A DNA stretch of 64,000 bases from JAJVID01 sp035714085 (GTDB taxonomy: Bacteria; Acidobacteriota; Blastocatellia; RBC074). Location: NCBI GenBank assembly GCA_035714085.1, contig DASTMP010000298.1, forward strand, positions 9,513 to 73,512, read 5' to 3'. The notes beneath the pieces were generated by a model. The model worked only from the letters and a program-made list of their open reading frames with translations, made no database searches and had not been told where the DNA came from. The first letter of the stretch is position 1; each line of letters opens with the position of its first letter. This document shows, one piece after another, positions 19,852 through 29,070 of the stretch. The position numbers were made by a program, and so were the translations under genes.

Positions 19852-22236
19852 TCATTCGTGTCGCAATGCGACCAGCGGATCGACCTTCGTCGCCCGCCGC
19901 GCCGGGATGAGGCATGAGACCAGCGCGACCGCCAACAACAGCAGAGTGATCGCCATTAGAGTGGCGGGATCGGTCGCCTGCACGCCAAAGAGCAAGCCGG
20001 ATATCATGCGGGTCAGCGCGAACGCGGCGGCCAAACCGATCATCACTCCAACGATGGCCAGAGCCATCCCATGCCTCAAGACCATTCTCATCACGTTTCC
20101 GGTTCGCGCGCCCAAGGCTATGCGCACCCCTATTTCGCGCGTCCGCTCGGCGACAGTGTACGACATCACTCCGTAGATGCCGATGGCCGCAAGCAGCGCG
20201 GCCAGAGCCGCAAAGCCGGCCATCAACGCGGTCGTGAACCGCTGCGGGGCGATCAGTTCGGAGACCTGCGCTTCGAGGGGTTTGAATGAATGGATCGGCT
20301 GGTTTTTATCTATCGTCGCAAGCTCGGCGCGAATCGGAGTGGCCAGATTCATCGGATCGCCCGATTGCGCGCGAACCCTCAACGACATGGACCACCAGTT
20401 GTCCTGCAAGTAAGAGAGGTAAATGTGTGAGGCTGGCTCGCCGGTGAGACTCCAATACTTCGCCGCCCCGACGACGCCGACAATCTCACGCGACGTCCTC
20501 CAGAAAGTGATGTGTTTGCCGACAGGATTTTCACCGGGGAATTCGCGGCGGGCCAGAGTCTCATCAATGATCGCGACCGGTTGCGCCCCTTTCACGTCGT
20601 GCTCATTGAAGAATCGTCCGGCGCGCAAAGGAATTCCCATTGCCTTGAAGTAATCAGCGCTTACCTGATTTTGTTGCGCCATCGGCTCTTTCTCAGGCGG
20701 CAGCGGAGGATGTTCGTCAATGCCGAAATTCGTTGACGAGTTCACACTGTTTATGAATCCGGCGTAACGCGTCCCGGGAATCGCCGAGATCCGTCCGAGC
20801 AATCCCTGATAGAAGCTGGTGACTTGCTCGAACTCTTTGTATCTCGCGCCCGACGGATCGATCTGCGCGGTCAGGACGCCCTCCGGCTCATAGCCAAGAT
20901 CGACATGGGCCAGCCGCCAGAAGCTCTTGATCGTCAGCCCGCCTCCCACCAAAACCACCATCGCCAACGCGATCTCGACGATGACTAGCGCCTGGCGAAG
21001 CCTGCTGCGCGCCCCAGCAGTTCTGGCGCCCTCTTTCAACGCTTCGTTCAGATCGACTTTCGAAAGCCTCAGCGCGGGTATGAGACCGAAGAGAAAGCTG
21101 GTCAGCATCGAGAGCGCGAAGGTGAAGCCGAGCGCCATCGCATCGATCTTCAACATCGCGACCCGCGCGTTTGCATTGGCCAGATATTCAGGCAGCCCGC
21201 TCGCAAGGAATTCGACTCCCCAACTGGCCAGAAGCAATCCGAGCGCGCCGCCAGCAAGGGCCAGCATCGCGCTTTCGGCCAGCAATTGGCGTATGACGCG
21301 CAACCGCCCGGCGCCCAGCGCGGCGCGAATCGCCAATTCTCTGCTGCGAACCGAGGCGCGAGCCAGCAATAGGTTGGCTGTGTTCACGCAGGCGATGAGA
21401 AGCACGAATCCGACCGCGGCCACGAGCAGCAGCAGCATCGGACGAACCTCTTTCGTCAACGACTCCTGAGGAAGGCTGATTCGCGCGCGCACTTCCGAGT
21501 TGGGGTTGTTGTCAAACTCGCGCCTAATCGTTTCGACCTCGGCGCCGGCCCGCTCAAACGTCACACCAGGTTTGCGACGACCGATCAGGTTCAGATAGCT
21601 CGAACCGCGCTCGTTCTCATCCGCGGCCGTCAACGCCAGCGGAGTCCACAAATCGGCCTTGGCGCCGAACCGGTAGCCGGCGGGCGTCACGCCTATGACG
21701 GTGTATGAATCGCCATTCAGATTGATCGACTGCCCGATAAGTTGAGTGTCGCCGCCGAAACGCCTGAGCCAGAATTCATGGCTGATCACAACGACGCGAT
21801 TCGCGGCGGGACGATCCTCTTCAGGCAGAAATGTGCGCCCTTGTCGCATGGCTACGCCGAGCAGCGTGAAGAAATTGGCCGAGACCTTATAACCTTGCAG
21901 CCGCTCAGGCTCGCCCAAGCCGGTCATGGTCGCGGGCAATCCCCTGTTGTCCAGCGCCGCGATGTCGGTGAAGACCGTGTTGCGGCTCTTCAAATTCAGA
22001 TAGGCTGCGGGCGGAAACGGCCATGTCTCTTCGCCGCCCGGAGTCCTGTAGATTTCAACCAGTTCGTCGGCCTTCGCGTAAGGCAACGATTGCAACAAGA
22101 CAGCGTTCACCACGCTGAAAATGGCTGTGTTCGCTCCGATGCCAAGAGCGAGCGTAAGAACCCCAATCAGTGTGAAGCCGGGTTTCTTTATTAACATTCG
22201 CGCGCCAAAGCGCAGGTCCTGCCAGAGTGATTGCAT
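19852..22236 (-). CDS. ADOP-type MacB/FtsX permease 5
   Basis: 794-residue duplicated permease beginning MQSLWQDLRFGARMLIKKPGF, preceded by a strong AGGAGGCGGAT SD. Organisation matches the others: first helix, MacB core, FtsX helices from about residue 265 (LLLLVAAVGFVLLIACVNTAN), a second extracytoplasmic domain and a terminal FtsX block ending VDPLVALRHE. With gene 4 it forms a minus-strand pair convergent to genes 1-3. Orphan permease; substrate unknown. Confidence 0.92.
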   Translation of the reverse strand: MQSLWQDLRFGARMLIKKPGFTLIGVLTLALGIGANTAIFSVVNAVLLQSLPYAKADELVEIYRTPGGEETWPFPPAAYLNLKSRNTVFTDIAALDNRGLPATMTGLGEPERLQGYKVSANFFTLLGVAMRQGRTFLPEEDRPAANRVVVISHEFWLRRFGGDTQLIGQSINLNGDSYTVIGVTPAGYRFGAKADLWTPLALTAADENERGSSYLNLIGRRKPGVTFERAGAEVETIRREFDNNPNSEVRARISLPQESLTKEVRPMLLLLVAAVGFVLLIACVNTANLLLARASVRSRELAIRAALGAGRLRVIRQLLAESAMLALAGGALGLLLASWGVEFLASGLPEYLANANARVAMLKIDAMALGFTFALSMLTSFLFGLIPALRLSKVDLNEALKEGARTAGARSRLRQALVIVEIALAMVVLVGGGLTIKSFWRLAHVDLGYEPEGVLTAQIDPSGARYKEFEQVTSFYQGLLGRISAIPGTRYAGFINSVNSSTNFGIDEHPPLPPEKEPMAQQNQVSADYFKAMGIPLRAGRFFNEHDVKGAQPVAIIDETLARREFPGENPVGKHITFWRTSREIVGVVGAAKYWSLTGEPASHIYLSYLQDNWWSMSLRVRAQSGDPMNLATPIRAELATIDKNQPIHSFKPLEAQVSELIAPQRFTTALMAGFAALAALLAAIGIYGVMSYTVAERTREIGVRIALGARTGNVMRMVLRHGMALAIVGVMIGLAAAFALTRMISGLLFGVQATDPATLMAITLLLLAVALVSCLIPARRATKVDPLVALRHE

Positions 22237-22462
22237 ATCCGCCTCCTGAATTTAAAGCGCCAGATGAAACCGCAATGGAGATGCAAGGGCCTGATTTTCT
22301 GTCAGGCAATTGCGGCGCCGCTGTCGTCACATCCGCAACAAACTGGTAGCCTCGCGTTTACGCCAATCGGTGTGAATTTTCAGTCCGAGGAAGGTGTTCG
22401 TTTGTGGGAAGCCGCGATCCCAAAATTGAACAGGGAATGGATGCGAGCGAACAGCGAGAATA
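22237..22462. other. Spacer upstream of permease 5
   Basis: 226 bases between the start of permease 5 and the end of the nucleotidyltransferase gene, both on the minus strand. Apart from the SD of permease 5 at its left edge I see no gene, repeat or clear terminator. A promoter for permeases 5 and 4 presumably lies here but no convincing -35/-10 pair stands out. Confidence 0.5.
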
Positions 22463-23227
22463 TCAGCTCGCGGCTTTGGCCCCCAGCCTCAATCTGATTA
22501 ACAGATCATTGAGCGCCTCGCGTCCGGCGGGCGTTTCGGGCAATGATGACGCCCGATAGGCGTCTTCGAGTATGCCTCGCAGCCGTTCGAATTCGCGCCG
22601 ATGAAACTCCATATCGACATCGCTCAACGCCGATTTCTCAGGCCCGGCGAGTTTGCGCTCGATCAATTCAGATATGTATGGCAGTTTGAACTCCTCGTTC
22701 AGCCTGACAAGGTTCGCTTCGACTTCGCCGCCGCGCATCAGATGAACGCCCGTGAGCAGGACACGATAGACGTAAAGTAGCGGTTTGACGCGACGTGGGC
22801 GCTCCTTGTCGAAGAGATTCCACTGCGTTTCGGCGAACCCGAAATAATGATGGCTGTGATGGCGACTGATGCAGGTCTTCGCAATCGCCTTCAACTCTTC
22901 GTGCTCCGGCGTCGCATGCAGAACGAGTGGCGAGAAGAGCTGTTCGAGCGCATAGCCGTTTTTTTTGAGCAACAAGCCGAAGAACTTCTTCACGTCGTGC
23001 GTAACCAGATCAATCTCCAGACCGCCGCGCACGGCTGAAACTTCAATGGTCTCGCGTCCCGGATCGAGGCCAACGACTTCTCGCGCGGGCAGGATGTGAA
23101 CGCCGCGCAGATCGTAATCGGAGTCTGGCGATGGAAAGCCGTAAAGATGCGCGCCGCTGATCGTGGCGAACAGAAGCGGGTATGGCTGTGAAGCGATTTC
23201 GCTGTGAATTCTCGGATCGAAATTCAT
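22463..23227 (-). CDS. RlaP-like predicted nucleotidyltransferase
   Basis: 254-residue protein of the DNA-polymerase-beta superfamily, resembling the RlaP/YcgL group linked to RNA repair. The nucleotidyltransferase signature appears as GAHLYGFPSPDSDYDLRG near residue 25 (G[S/A]xxYG then DxD). A third acidic strand is EIDLVTHDVKKFF near residue 72. The C-terminal half is helical. Its start overlaps the end of the preceding remnant by ATGA, so it was probably translated as the second member of a nucleotidyltransferase pair. The fold is fairly sure; the substrate (tRNA or RNA ends in relatives) is inference. Confidence 0.75.
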   Translation of the reverse strand: MNFDPRIHSEIASQPYPLLFATISGAHLYGFPSPDSDYDLRGVHILPAREVVGLDPGRETIEVSAVRGGLEIDLVTHDVKKFFGLLLKKNGYALEQLFSPLVLHATPEHEELKAIAKTCISRHHSHHYFGFAETQWNLFDKERPRRVKPLLYVYRVLLTGVHLMRGGEVEANLVRLNEEFKLPYISELIERKLAGPEKSALSDVDMEFHRREFERLRGILEDAYRASSLPETPAGREALNDLLIRLRLGAKAAS

Positions 23228-23624
23228 ATCATCGCGCGTCGCGCCTTGATCAGAAAAGCGTTAGCGCGCTCGTAATCCGGCCTATCCGGCAATTTTGTAT
23301 TGGCGAAGGCTTCGTCAAATCGCTTGTGCAGATCCAGGCGCTGCTTGTTCACATCGCCCCATTCCATTTCGCCGCGTTTGATCGCCAACAGAAGGTCGCG
23401 ATTTTCGGCCACTCATGGCGACGCAGCGCGGTTTCAACGCCGCTCGCGAATCTCACGCGATAGGAATGCGATCCGTCATCAGGCGCTTTGACAATCTCGC
23501 CCACCGCGCCGCAGGGCGCCAAAACCTGGCCGTCCGCCCCTTGGATCTCCACGCGAGTCACGACCTGCGTGCCGGCTGGCAGAATGAGATGGAATTGGGA
23601 AGACAATCGATCAGTCACGGTCAC
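23224..23624 (-). pseudogene. Remnant of a second nucleotidyltransferase, core apparently deleted
   Basis: Two short frames overlap here. The first (GTG 23624 to 23349) begins MTVTDRLSSQFHLILPAG and carries a small beta-rich module (GAVGEIVKAPDDGSHSYRVRF). The second, in another frame (to 23224), reads ENRDLLLAIKRGEMEWGDVN... and LPDRPDYERANAFLIKARR. I read these as the N-terminal and C-terminal ends of one longer protein of the same family as the downstream gene, with the catalytic centre lost and the frame broken at the junction (about 23405). GTG 23624 overlaps the kinase stop by GTGA and the second piece overlaps the next start by ATGA, so operon spacing is intact. Alternatively, the first frame is a real 91-residue protein. 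Confidence 0.5.
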
Positions 23625-25540
23625 GGCCCAGGGTCACGAGGTGTGGGAGCCGGCTTGGGGATCCTTCGAAAGATTCTCGCCGGCTGAGCTTGATCGAGCG
23701 GATCCTGTTGCCCCTGTCGTTCCTGTTGTCCCGGTCGTTTCTGTTGCGCGCCGCCGCGAGGAAATTCTCCCTGACCGTAGGGGAATTCGCGCTTCACCCT
23801 CGGCGGAAGCGAGCTTTTTATTTTCGCCTCGGCCTCGTCCAATCCCGTTTTGGCGCGCTGCGAATCCGGGCGCAGCTTCAACGCCCTTTGATAATGCTTT
23901 CTCGCCAGGGGATACATTCGAGCGTTCATCGCCGACTCGGCGGCGGTCAGCGCCTCCTGCATTCCCCTCAGCCCGTCCATGTACGGCGTAACGACGTTGG
24001 CGTCGGGGGCGTTCGGGTTGCGGGAGAGATAATCTTCGTAGACTTTGGCCGCATCGTCATAACGTTCCTGTTGCTCCAGACTTTGGGCCAGTTTGTAATT
24101 CATCTTTTCGACGTGCGGCGGCGCGGGCGTGGCCGGTTTCGGTTTTATAGCGGGGCGGCCAGCTGACGATGAGGCTGGCGATGAGGCCGGCGACGACGCG
24201 GGCGCCATCGTGGGCGTCGTCGTTTCGACTTTCTTCGCTTCGGTTCGCGGCGCGCTTTCGGGTGATGACCGCCGCGAGAAGAGAATCGCGCCCGCCGCCG
24301 TCCCGACCAACAGTATCCCGACGGCGCCGACGGCCAACGGCCATCTGCGCTTGGATTGAGCGGACTGAGCCGGGCGCGAGGCCGCCGCAAGCCGAGTGAT
24401 TTCGGCTCCGGCGGGCTCTGGCGAAGCGGTCGCCGCCTCATATTCGAGGGTGTGGGCGGGAGGAGATCCCTCCGGCTTCACCGGAATAGTTTCCGCGTCC
24501 TCAAGATTCGATTTGCGTGGCGAAGCTGATTCAGTTCGCGGGCGCGCGAGTAGAGTGGCCGCCTCATCCGCCATTGTGAAGGTCATCGCCTTCATCGTGG
24601 GAGGCGCCGCCTGCGGCCGCGTGACTTTCTCTTCCAGACTGCGCAGCGTCCGCTCCTTATCCGCGTAATTCTGTTCGTAATCCAACACGGCTTCGAGAAA
24701 TTCGGCCGCGGATTGATAACGGTCGTTCGGTTTTTTCCGCATCGAACGCATGACGATCGCCGCGAGTTGCGGATGGATTTCGGGGCGAATCTCCAGGATC
24801 GGAGGCGGATCGAGTTCGATGTGGCCTTTGCGAATCTCCCAATCTGAGCCGGTCGCCGAACGCCGGAACGGCAACCTGCCCGTGAGCATCTCGTAGAACG
24901 TCACGCCGAGGCTGTAGAGATCGGTCCGGGTGTCAATCTCATTTCCGAGCAACTGTTCCGGCGACATATATTCGACCGTGCCCGGTTGAAATCCAGACTG
25001 GGTCATCGCAAACTCCGTTTGCTCGCCCAGCACTTTGACGATGCCGAAATCGGTGATCTTCAGCCTGCCTTTGGCGTCGAGCAGCATGTTGGCCGGTTTG
25101 ATGTCGCGATGAATTACCCCGGTGTGGCGATAATCGGTCTCTTCCTGCGACCTGAAGTCGTGAGCGTAATCGAGCGCCGCCAGAGCCTGTTTGAGCAGGT
25201 AGGCTGCCTGAGCCGGTGTCGGCGGGCCTTGGCGCGAGAGCAGATCGCGCAAACTCATCCCCGAGACGTACTCCATCACCAGATAGTAGTTCTCTTCGGC
25301 GGCGAAGAATTCGTAGACGCGGACGATGTTCGGGTGATCGAGCTGTGATTGAACGAAGGCTTCGCGGCGGAATCTGGCCCTGAGGTGATCCTGCGCCGAG
25401 GGCGAAAAAGCTCCGAGCAGTATCGATTTGACTACCACTTCGCGCGGCAAGTGCAGATGGCGTCCGCGATAGACCGCGCCCATCCCGCCTTGCGCCAGTT
25501 CGCTGGTGATCTCGTAATTGCCGATGGTTTTACCGATCAT
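23621..25540 (-). CDS. Membrane Ser/Thr protein kinase with TPR C-terminus
   Basis: Hanks-type kinase of 639 residues from ATG 25540 (MIGKTIGNYEI). The glycine loop LAQGGMGAVY is near residue 15, the catalytic loop HRDIKPANMLLD near 145, then DFG and the APE-like MSPEQL. The kinase domain ends near 290. A Pro/Ser/Thr-rich linker leads to one transmembrane helix at about 399-421 (LAVGAVGILLVGTAAGAILF). Outside lie TPR-like repeats (QQERYDDAAKVYEDYL and ARMYPLARKHYQRALKL) and a Gln/Pro-rich tail. The longer upstream frame runs through a palindrome and is rejected. The PASTA sensor typical of other phyla is replaced by TPRs, as is common in acidobacteria. Confidence 0.9.
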   Translation of the reverse strand: MIGKTIGNYEITSELAQGGMGAVYRGRHLHLPREVVVKSILLGAFSPSAQDHLRARFRREAFVQSQLDHPNIVRVYEFFAAEENYYLVMEYVSGMSLRDLLSRQGPPTPAQAAYLLKQALAALDYAHDFRSQEETDYRHTGVIHRDIKPANMLLDAKGRLKITDFGIVKVLGEQTEFAMTQSGFQPGTVEYMSPEQLLGNEIDTRTDLYSLGVTFYEMLTGRLPFRRSATGSDWEIRKGHIELDPPPILEIRPEIHPQLAAIVMRSMRKKPNDRYQSAAEFLEAVLDYEQNYADKERTLRSLEEKVTRPQAAPPTMKAMTFTMADEAATLLARPRTESASPRKSNLEDAETIPVKPEGSPPAHTLEYEAATASPEPAGAEITRLAAASRPAQSAQSKRRWPLAVGAVGILLVGTAAGAILFSRRSSPESAPRTEAKKVETTTPTMAPASSPASSPASSSAGRPAIKPKPATPAPPHVEKMNYKLAQSLEQQERYDDAAKVYEDYLSRNPNAPDANVVTPYMDGLRGMQEALTAAESAMNARMYPLARKHYQRALKLRPDSQRAKTGLDEAEAKIKSSLPPRVKREFPYGQGEFPRGGAQQKRPGQQERQGQQDPLDQAQPARIFRRIPKPAPTPRDPGP

Positions 25541-25550
25541 TGCACAGTAC

Positions 25551-25584
25551 CGGGAGCGGTAGCGACCGGTCGCTACCGCTCCCG
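25551..25584. repeat. 34-bp perfect palindrome before the kinase start
   Basis: CGGGAGCGGTAGCGACC followed directly by its exact reverse complement, with no spacer. It ends 11 bases upstream of the kinase ATG on the minus strand, so the kinase mRNA would begin with, or contain, a very stable hairpin. The word GAGCGGTAGCGA resembles GAGCGGTGGCGAG in the 53675-53747 hairpin. Confidence 0.9.
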
Positions 25585-25748
25585 GCGCCGTACCGCGCCA
25601 TGGAATTTGGTTGGAGGATCCATGGGGGCGATTTCCATACTTTCGGGGCTTCGCCAAAAGTCATGAAGGCTCCTCAATAATTACGACTTCAGGCTTTCGC
25701 GAACCGCGATAATACCAGAAGTTGAGTGAGCCTATCCATCATTTCGAA

Positions 25749-26666
25749 TCACCTCGCCATCGCCTGATACACCACACGCGAAATATCGGCGATCAGTTTG
25801 GCGCTGCGTTTCTGTTGGTCGATGCCTCTGGTCAACACGACGATCACGTAAGGTTTGCGTCCTGGAGCATAAACGATGGCCGCATCGTGGTTATGTTTGG
25901 TGATGTTACCGGTCTTGTGGGCCACGCGGGTCGCGGCGGGCAATCCGGCTGGGATGCCGTCGTTGAAGCGCTGCGACAAGAGTATCTCGACCATCTTCTC
26001 GCAGGCGCGACTGTTCAGGAATTTGTTCTCGGCGATCAGTCGCAGGAGCAGCATCAGGTCGTAAGCCGTCGTCGTGTTGTTCTTACCGGCCTCAAAAGCT
26101 TTCGGGTCTTCGACTCCGCGCAACACCTGGATGTCCTTCGCGCCGAGGTCGCGCATCAGTTCGGTGACGTTTTCGGCCTTGACCTTTTCGATCAGCAGGT
26201 TCGTGGCCAGGTTGCTGCTCCAAGTGATCATCCGATCGACCAGGGCGATGACTGGCATCGCTTGCCCTATGCGCCCGTAAATCTCCTGGTCGCTGTCGTC
26301 GTCCCTGTTCAACCGGTATTCGCTGCCGTCGATGATGCTGTAGAACTTGTTTTTGATCTCGACCGGCTCGTTGAGCGGGATCTTTTTCCGGTCGGCGCGC
26401 CGAAAGACCTCCATCATCACCGGCAGCTTCATCGTGCTTGCCGCGTGAAAGCTGGCGCGCTCGTTGACGAGCAGAGTCTGTTTCGTCTCGGGGTCGTAAA
26501 CGGCCACGCCCACCAACTCAGCGCCGCTCGCGGCGATCAGTTTCTCGACCTCCGATTTCGCGTTGTCGAGCGAGCTTTGCGCTCGCTGGGGCGTTCGCGC
26601 GGCGCCTGCGCCGGCCGCCAGGGCGAACAGCGTGGTCAGCAACATTGTCAAAAAGGGGACCTGCAT
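25749..26666 (-). CDS. Class A beta-lactamase-like serine hydrolase
   Basis: Secreted penicillin-recognising serine hydrolase of 305 residues. An N-terminal signal peptide (VPFLTMLLTTLFALAAGAGA) is followed by the active-site SxxK as ASTMK, an SxN motif as WSSNLATN, and KTG as HKTGNI, in the order and spacing of class A enzymes. The Glu166 omega loop is not obvious: the region reads RGVEDPKAFEAGKNN. Resistance activity therefore cannot be assumed; a peptidoglycan-modifying role is also possible. SD TGAGGAGT precedes ATG 26666, itself preceded by a hairpin repeat. Confidence 0.82.
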   Translation of the reverse strand: MQVPFLTMLLTTLFALAAGAGAARTPQRAQSSLDNAKSEVEKLIAASGAELVGVAVYDPETKQTLLVNERASFHAASTMKLPVMMEVFRRADRKKIPLNEPVEIKNKFYSIIDGSEYRLNRDDDSDQEIYGRIGQAMPVIALVDRMITWSSNLATNLLIEKVKAENVTELMRDLGAKDIQVLRGVEDPKAFEAGKNNTTTAYDLMLLLRLIAENKFLNSRACEKMVEILLSQRFNDGIPAGLPAATRVAHKTGNITKHNHDAAIVYAPGRKPYVIVVLTRGIDQQKRSAKLIADISRVVYQAMAR

Positions 26667-26681
26667 TTTTTAGACTCCTCA

Positions 26682-26764
26682 GAGATAGACAGGAATTACA
26701 AGATTTCTTGGGATTTTATCAATTGAGATCAATCCTGAGAAATCCTGTAAATCCTGTCTATCTC
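26682..26764. repeat. Inverted repeat, GACAGGATTTACAGGATT family (copy 1)
   Basis: Arms GAGATAGACAGGAATTAC... and ...CCTGTAAATCCTGTCTATCTC pair with a few mismatches. It lies directly upstream of the SD of the beta-lactamase-like gene on the minus strand. Sister copies are at 28098-28180 and 39914-39994. Confidence 0.9.
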
Positions 26765-26808
26765 ATCGTTTCATGACGTCGCAACGTCATCAGAAGGCTT
26801 CCATGACT

Positions 26809-27684
26809 TTAAGAGGCGAAATTCTGTCTCACATCGATCTCCTGGCCGGTGATCGCGTCCACGAAAACAGTCCATGTCATTCCTTGTCCGGCTTCGACGG
26901 GGTAAGCGAGATGAATCGCGATTCTGTTCCCTTCCTGCTTAGGGTAGACGACCAGTTCCTTGACTGAAACTTCCGAACGATTCGCGACTTTATAACTCAT
27001 CGGCTGTCCGGCGATGTTCGTGTAACTGAATTCGCGGCCGACCATTTTATCTATGATCGATTGCGGATTGATTTCGGCTCGCGTGGGCAGATCGAGCGCT
27101 GGAATTATGCGGCTGTTCAATTGCAGCAGCGTTCCGTTCTTGCCGGCGGCGAGTCTCAATTCGCCGTAGCCGCCGGAGATCGGGAACGTGTAGTTGGCCT
27201 GACGGTAGACCGCGCTGTAAAAATTGCCGTCGTCCGTGAAAGAGACCAGCGAGAGGTCTTTCAAGCCGATGGAGCCTGGCGCCGGGCCGTTCATAAGATT
27301 CGGGAAGATAACGGCGCTTGCGCGTTCGATGAACCGTCGCAGAGCTTCTTTCGCCTCCAGTTCTCCGAACGCGCCCGCCTTCGCCTGAAGGGCGATCCGT
27401 CCAGCCATCTCGGTCGGCAGGGCGCGCGGAGTATTCAATACAGGCTCCAGTTCGAGCCTCGCGTCCGGCAATTGGAGCTCGGCGACCAATTTTTTCCACG
27501 CTTCGAGGGCGGCCTGCTGTCGTTGGGGCGTATCCTCGATAACCGGAGGGTAGTTTTGAAGCTTGCCTTCGGGCGTGTTCGTCGCGACCTGCCCAGGCGC
27601 GGCGCAAGCGCAAAACAGCGTGTGCGCAGACATCAGAATCGCGCAAAACAGCTTGTGGCGGCGCGTGGCGAGCCTGTCTTTCAT
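26809..27684 (-). CDS. Secreted protein of unknown function, PepSY-like regions
   Basis: 291-residue protein not recognised as a named family. The start MKDRLATRRHKLFCAILMSA is followed by a Cys-containing export signal (HTLFCACAAPG), suggesting a lipoprotein. The middle includes FPISGGYGELRLAAGKNGT and PTRAEINPQSIIDK, and the end reads VFVDAITGQEIDVRQNF. That last phrase is reminiscent of FTP/PepSY propeptide-type domains, which often end in a 'DA.tGe' motif. ATG 27684 is chosen because the upstream frame (TTG 27720) has no SD or signal-like sequence. It is on the same strand as, and 57 bases below, the cupin gene. Confidence 0.65.
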   Translation of the reverse strand: MKDRLATRRHKLFCAILMSAHTLFCACAAPGQVATNTPEGKLQNYPPVIEDTPQRQQAALEAWKKLVAELQLPDARLELEPVLNTPRALPTEMAGRIALQAKAGAFGELEAKEALRRFIERASAVIFPNLMNGPAPGSIGLKDLSLVSFTDDGNFYSAVYRQANYTFPISGGYGELRLAAGKNGTLLQLNSRIIPALDLPTRAEINPQSIIDKMVGREFSYTNIAGQPMSYKVANRSEVSVKELVVYPKQEGNRIAIHLAYPVEAGQGMTWTVFVDAITGQEIDVRQNFAS

Positions 27685-27740
27685 GCCCGCGATGATTCCA
27701 CGCCGGGCATGCAAAATCAAGATGGCGCCTTGAATCCGCT

Positions 27741-28082
27741 TCAGGTCTCGTCGCGACCGTGGACGGCGGATGGCGGGCAGGTCGCTTCGACGGCGGTGAA
27801 CGACTCCAGAATGCGGTAGGCATGAGACGTCCCTTTCGGCACGACCCAGGAATCGCCCGGTTCGAGCAGCACCATCTGCCCCTCCAGATGCAGCTCGGCT
27901 CGCCCTCTGATCACGTAACCGACGGTCTCGTAATCGCGCGCGGTCACAGGCTTGGGTCCGCCAGGCGGTTCCTCCTCCCAGAGACGCATCGAAACGTGAA
28001 TGCCCGAAGCGAGATATTTCTGCCCCATTTTCCCTTTCGGCGAATACTCCGACTTGACCTTCTGGACGCTTGTGTCTCCCAT
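27741..28082 (-). CDS. Cupin-domain protein
   Basis: Small single-domain cupin of 113 residues. Core strands include GYVIRGRAELHLEG and LLEPGDSWVVPKGTSHAYRI, matching the two cupin motifs with their Gly/Pro turns and a terminal His. The first metal motif is depleted of His, so metal binding is uncertain. ATG 28082 follows AAGGAGGCAAAG, an excellent SD. The frame continues upstream only because the adjacent repeat happens to be open, encoding NPVNPVYF-like sequence, and is discarded. Confidence 0.82.
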   Translation of the reverse strand: MGDTSVQKVKSEYSPKGKMGQKYLASGIHVSMRLWEEEPPGGPKPVTARDYETVGYVIRGRAELHLEGQMVLLEPGDSWVVPKGTSHAYRILESFTAVEATCPPSAVHGRDET

Positions 28083-28097
28083 CTTTGCCTCCTTAGG

Positions 28098-28180
28098 AAA
28101 ATAGACAGGATTTACAGGATTTTTCAGGATGTTGTGAAATGAATTCAACCCTGAAAAATCCTGTAAATCCTGTCTATTTT
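28098..28180. repeat. Inverted repeat, GACAGGATTTACAGGATT family (copy 2)
   Basis: AAAATAGACAGGATTTACAGG... pairs with ...CCTGTAAATCCTGTCTATTTT around a central GTTGTGAAATGAATTCAAC-like spacer. It is the most perfect of the three copies. It lies directly before the cupin SD on the minus strand. Confidence 0.93.
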
Positions 28181-28181
28181 T

Positions 28182-28200
28182 TCAAATACCATAAGTCCGT
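28182..28200. repeat. Single diverged arm of the 478-629 outer repeat
   Basis: TCAAATACCATAAGTCCGT matches 17 of 19 bases of TCAAAGACCATAAGTCTGT at 611-629. It abuts the end of the 28098-28180 hairpin and has no partner arm nearby. Confidence 0.65.
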
Positions 28201-28321
28201 CGCACATTTTCATGATCTTAGGCCCCCGTCGCGCAAGAGGTCGGTACGCGAGCGGACACACGATTGTGCGATATAATCCAGTCGCCGGAGTTCACATCCT
28301 TTACTGTGGCTGGTCAACATT

Positions 28322-29062
28322 ATGAATCAAATCTACGGTCTTGCGCCGGCGCTCGAAGCTTTACGCGCGCGCCGGCGAAAGATTCACAAAATTCTGATCG
28401 CGTCGGGCGCCCATCAATCGCGACTGAACGAGCTCGTCGAGACCGCCAGGCGCGCGGGCGTAGCGGTTGAAAAACGCGACCGGCGCGAGTTGGACGAATT
28501 GACCCGCCACGCGAATCACCAGGGGGTGGTCGCTCTCGTCGCGCCGCTCGGTCAGAAGAGCGCATACGTCGAGGCCGAGGCGATTCTAGATTCGATGGGC
28601 GATCCGCCTCTGGTCGTGTTAATCGACGGCGTCGAGGACCCGCATAATCTGGGCGCCATTCTGCGGACCTGCGAGTGCGCGGGCGTTGACGGGGTCTTCA
28701 TCCCGGAACATCGAGCCGCCGGTCTGAGCGAAACCGTGGCAAAGACCTCGGCGGGCGCGGTCGAGTATGTTCGCGTCGCGCGCGTGACCAACCTGGTTCC
28801 GTTGATTGGCGAGTTGAAAGACCGAGGGCTGTGGGTCGTCGGAGTTGAAGGCGGAACCGCGAATCTCTATTCCGATTTCGACCTGAAAGTTCCGCTGGCT
28901 GTCGTGCTGGGTAGCGAAGGCAAAGGCGTTCGCAGGCTGGTCAGGGAAAAGTGTGACGCTGTTGTTTCAATCCCGATGCGCGGAAAGATCAATTCGTTGA
29001 ACGTGAGCGTGGCCGCCGGGATCGTGTTGTTTGAGGTCGTCAGACAAAGACTGAAGGGATGA
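28322..29062 (+). CDS. rlmB: 23S rRNA (guanosine-2'-O)-methyltransferase, TrmH/SpoU family
   Basis: SPOUT-fold 2'-O-methyltransferase of 246 residues. The N-terminal substrate-binding module starts MNQIYGLAPALEALRA. The three SpoU motifs are DPHNLGAILRTCE, VLGSEGKGV, and SIPMRGKINSLNVSVA, which together form the knotted SAM site. By family the target is G2251 in the peptidyl-transferase loop. No convincing SD precedes ATG 28322. A TATAAT-like hexamer at 28271-28276 could be a promoter element but has no clear -35 partner. Confidence 0.92.
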   Translation: MNQIYGLAPALEALRARRRKIHKILIASGAHQSRLNELVETARRAGVAVEKRDRRELDELTRHANHQGVVALVAPLGQKSAYVEAEAILDSMGDPPLVVLIDGVEDPHNLGAILRTCECAGVDGVFIPEHRAAGLSETVAKTSAGAVEYVRVARVTNLVPLIGELKDRGLWVVGVEGGTANLYSDFDLKVPLAVVLGSEGKGVRRLVREKCDAVVSIPMRGKINSLNVSVAAGIVLFEVVRQRLKG

Positions 29063-29070
29063 GCGGGGGG

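Noticed and set aside
28271..28276. TATAAT as an rlmB promoter
   Set aside because: No matching -35 at 16-18 bases, so it is noted only as a possible element.
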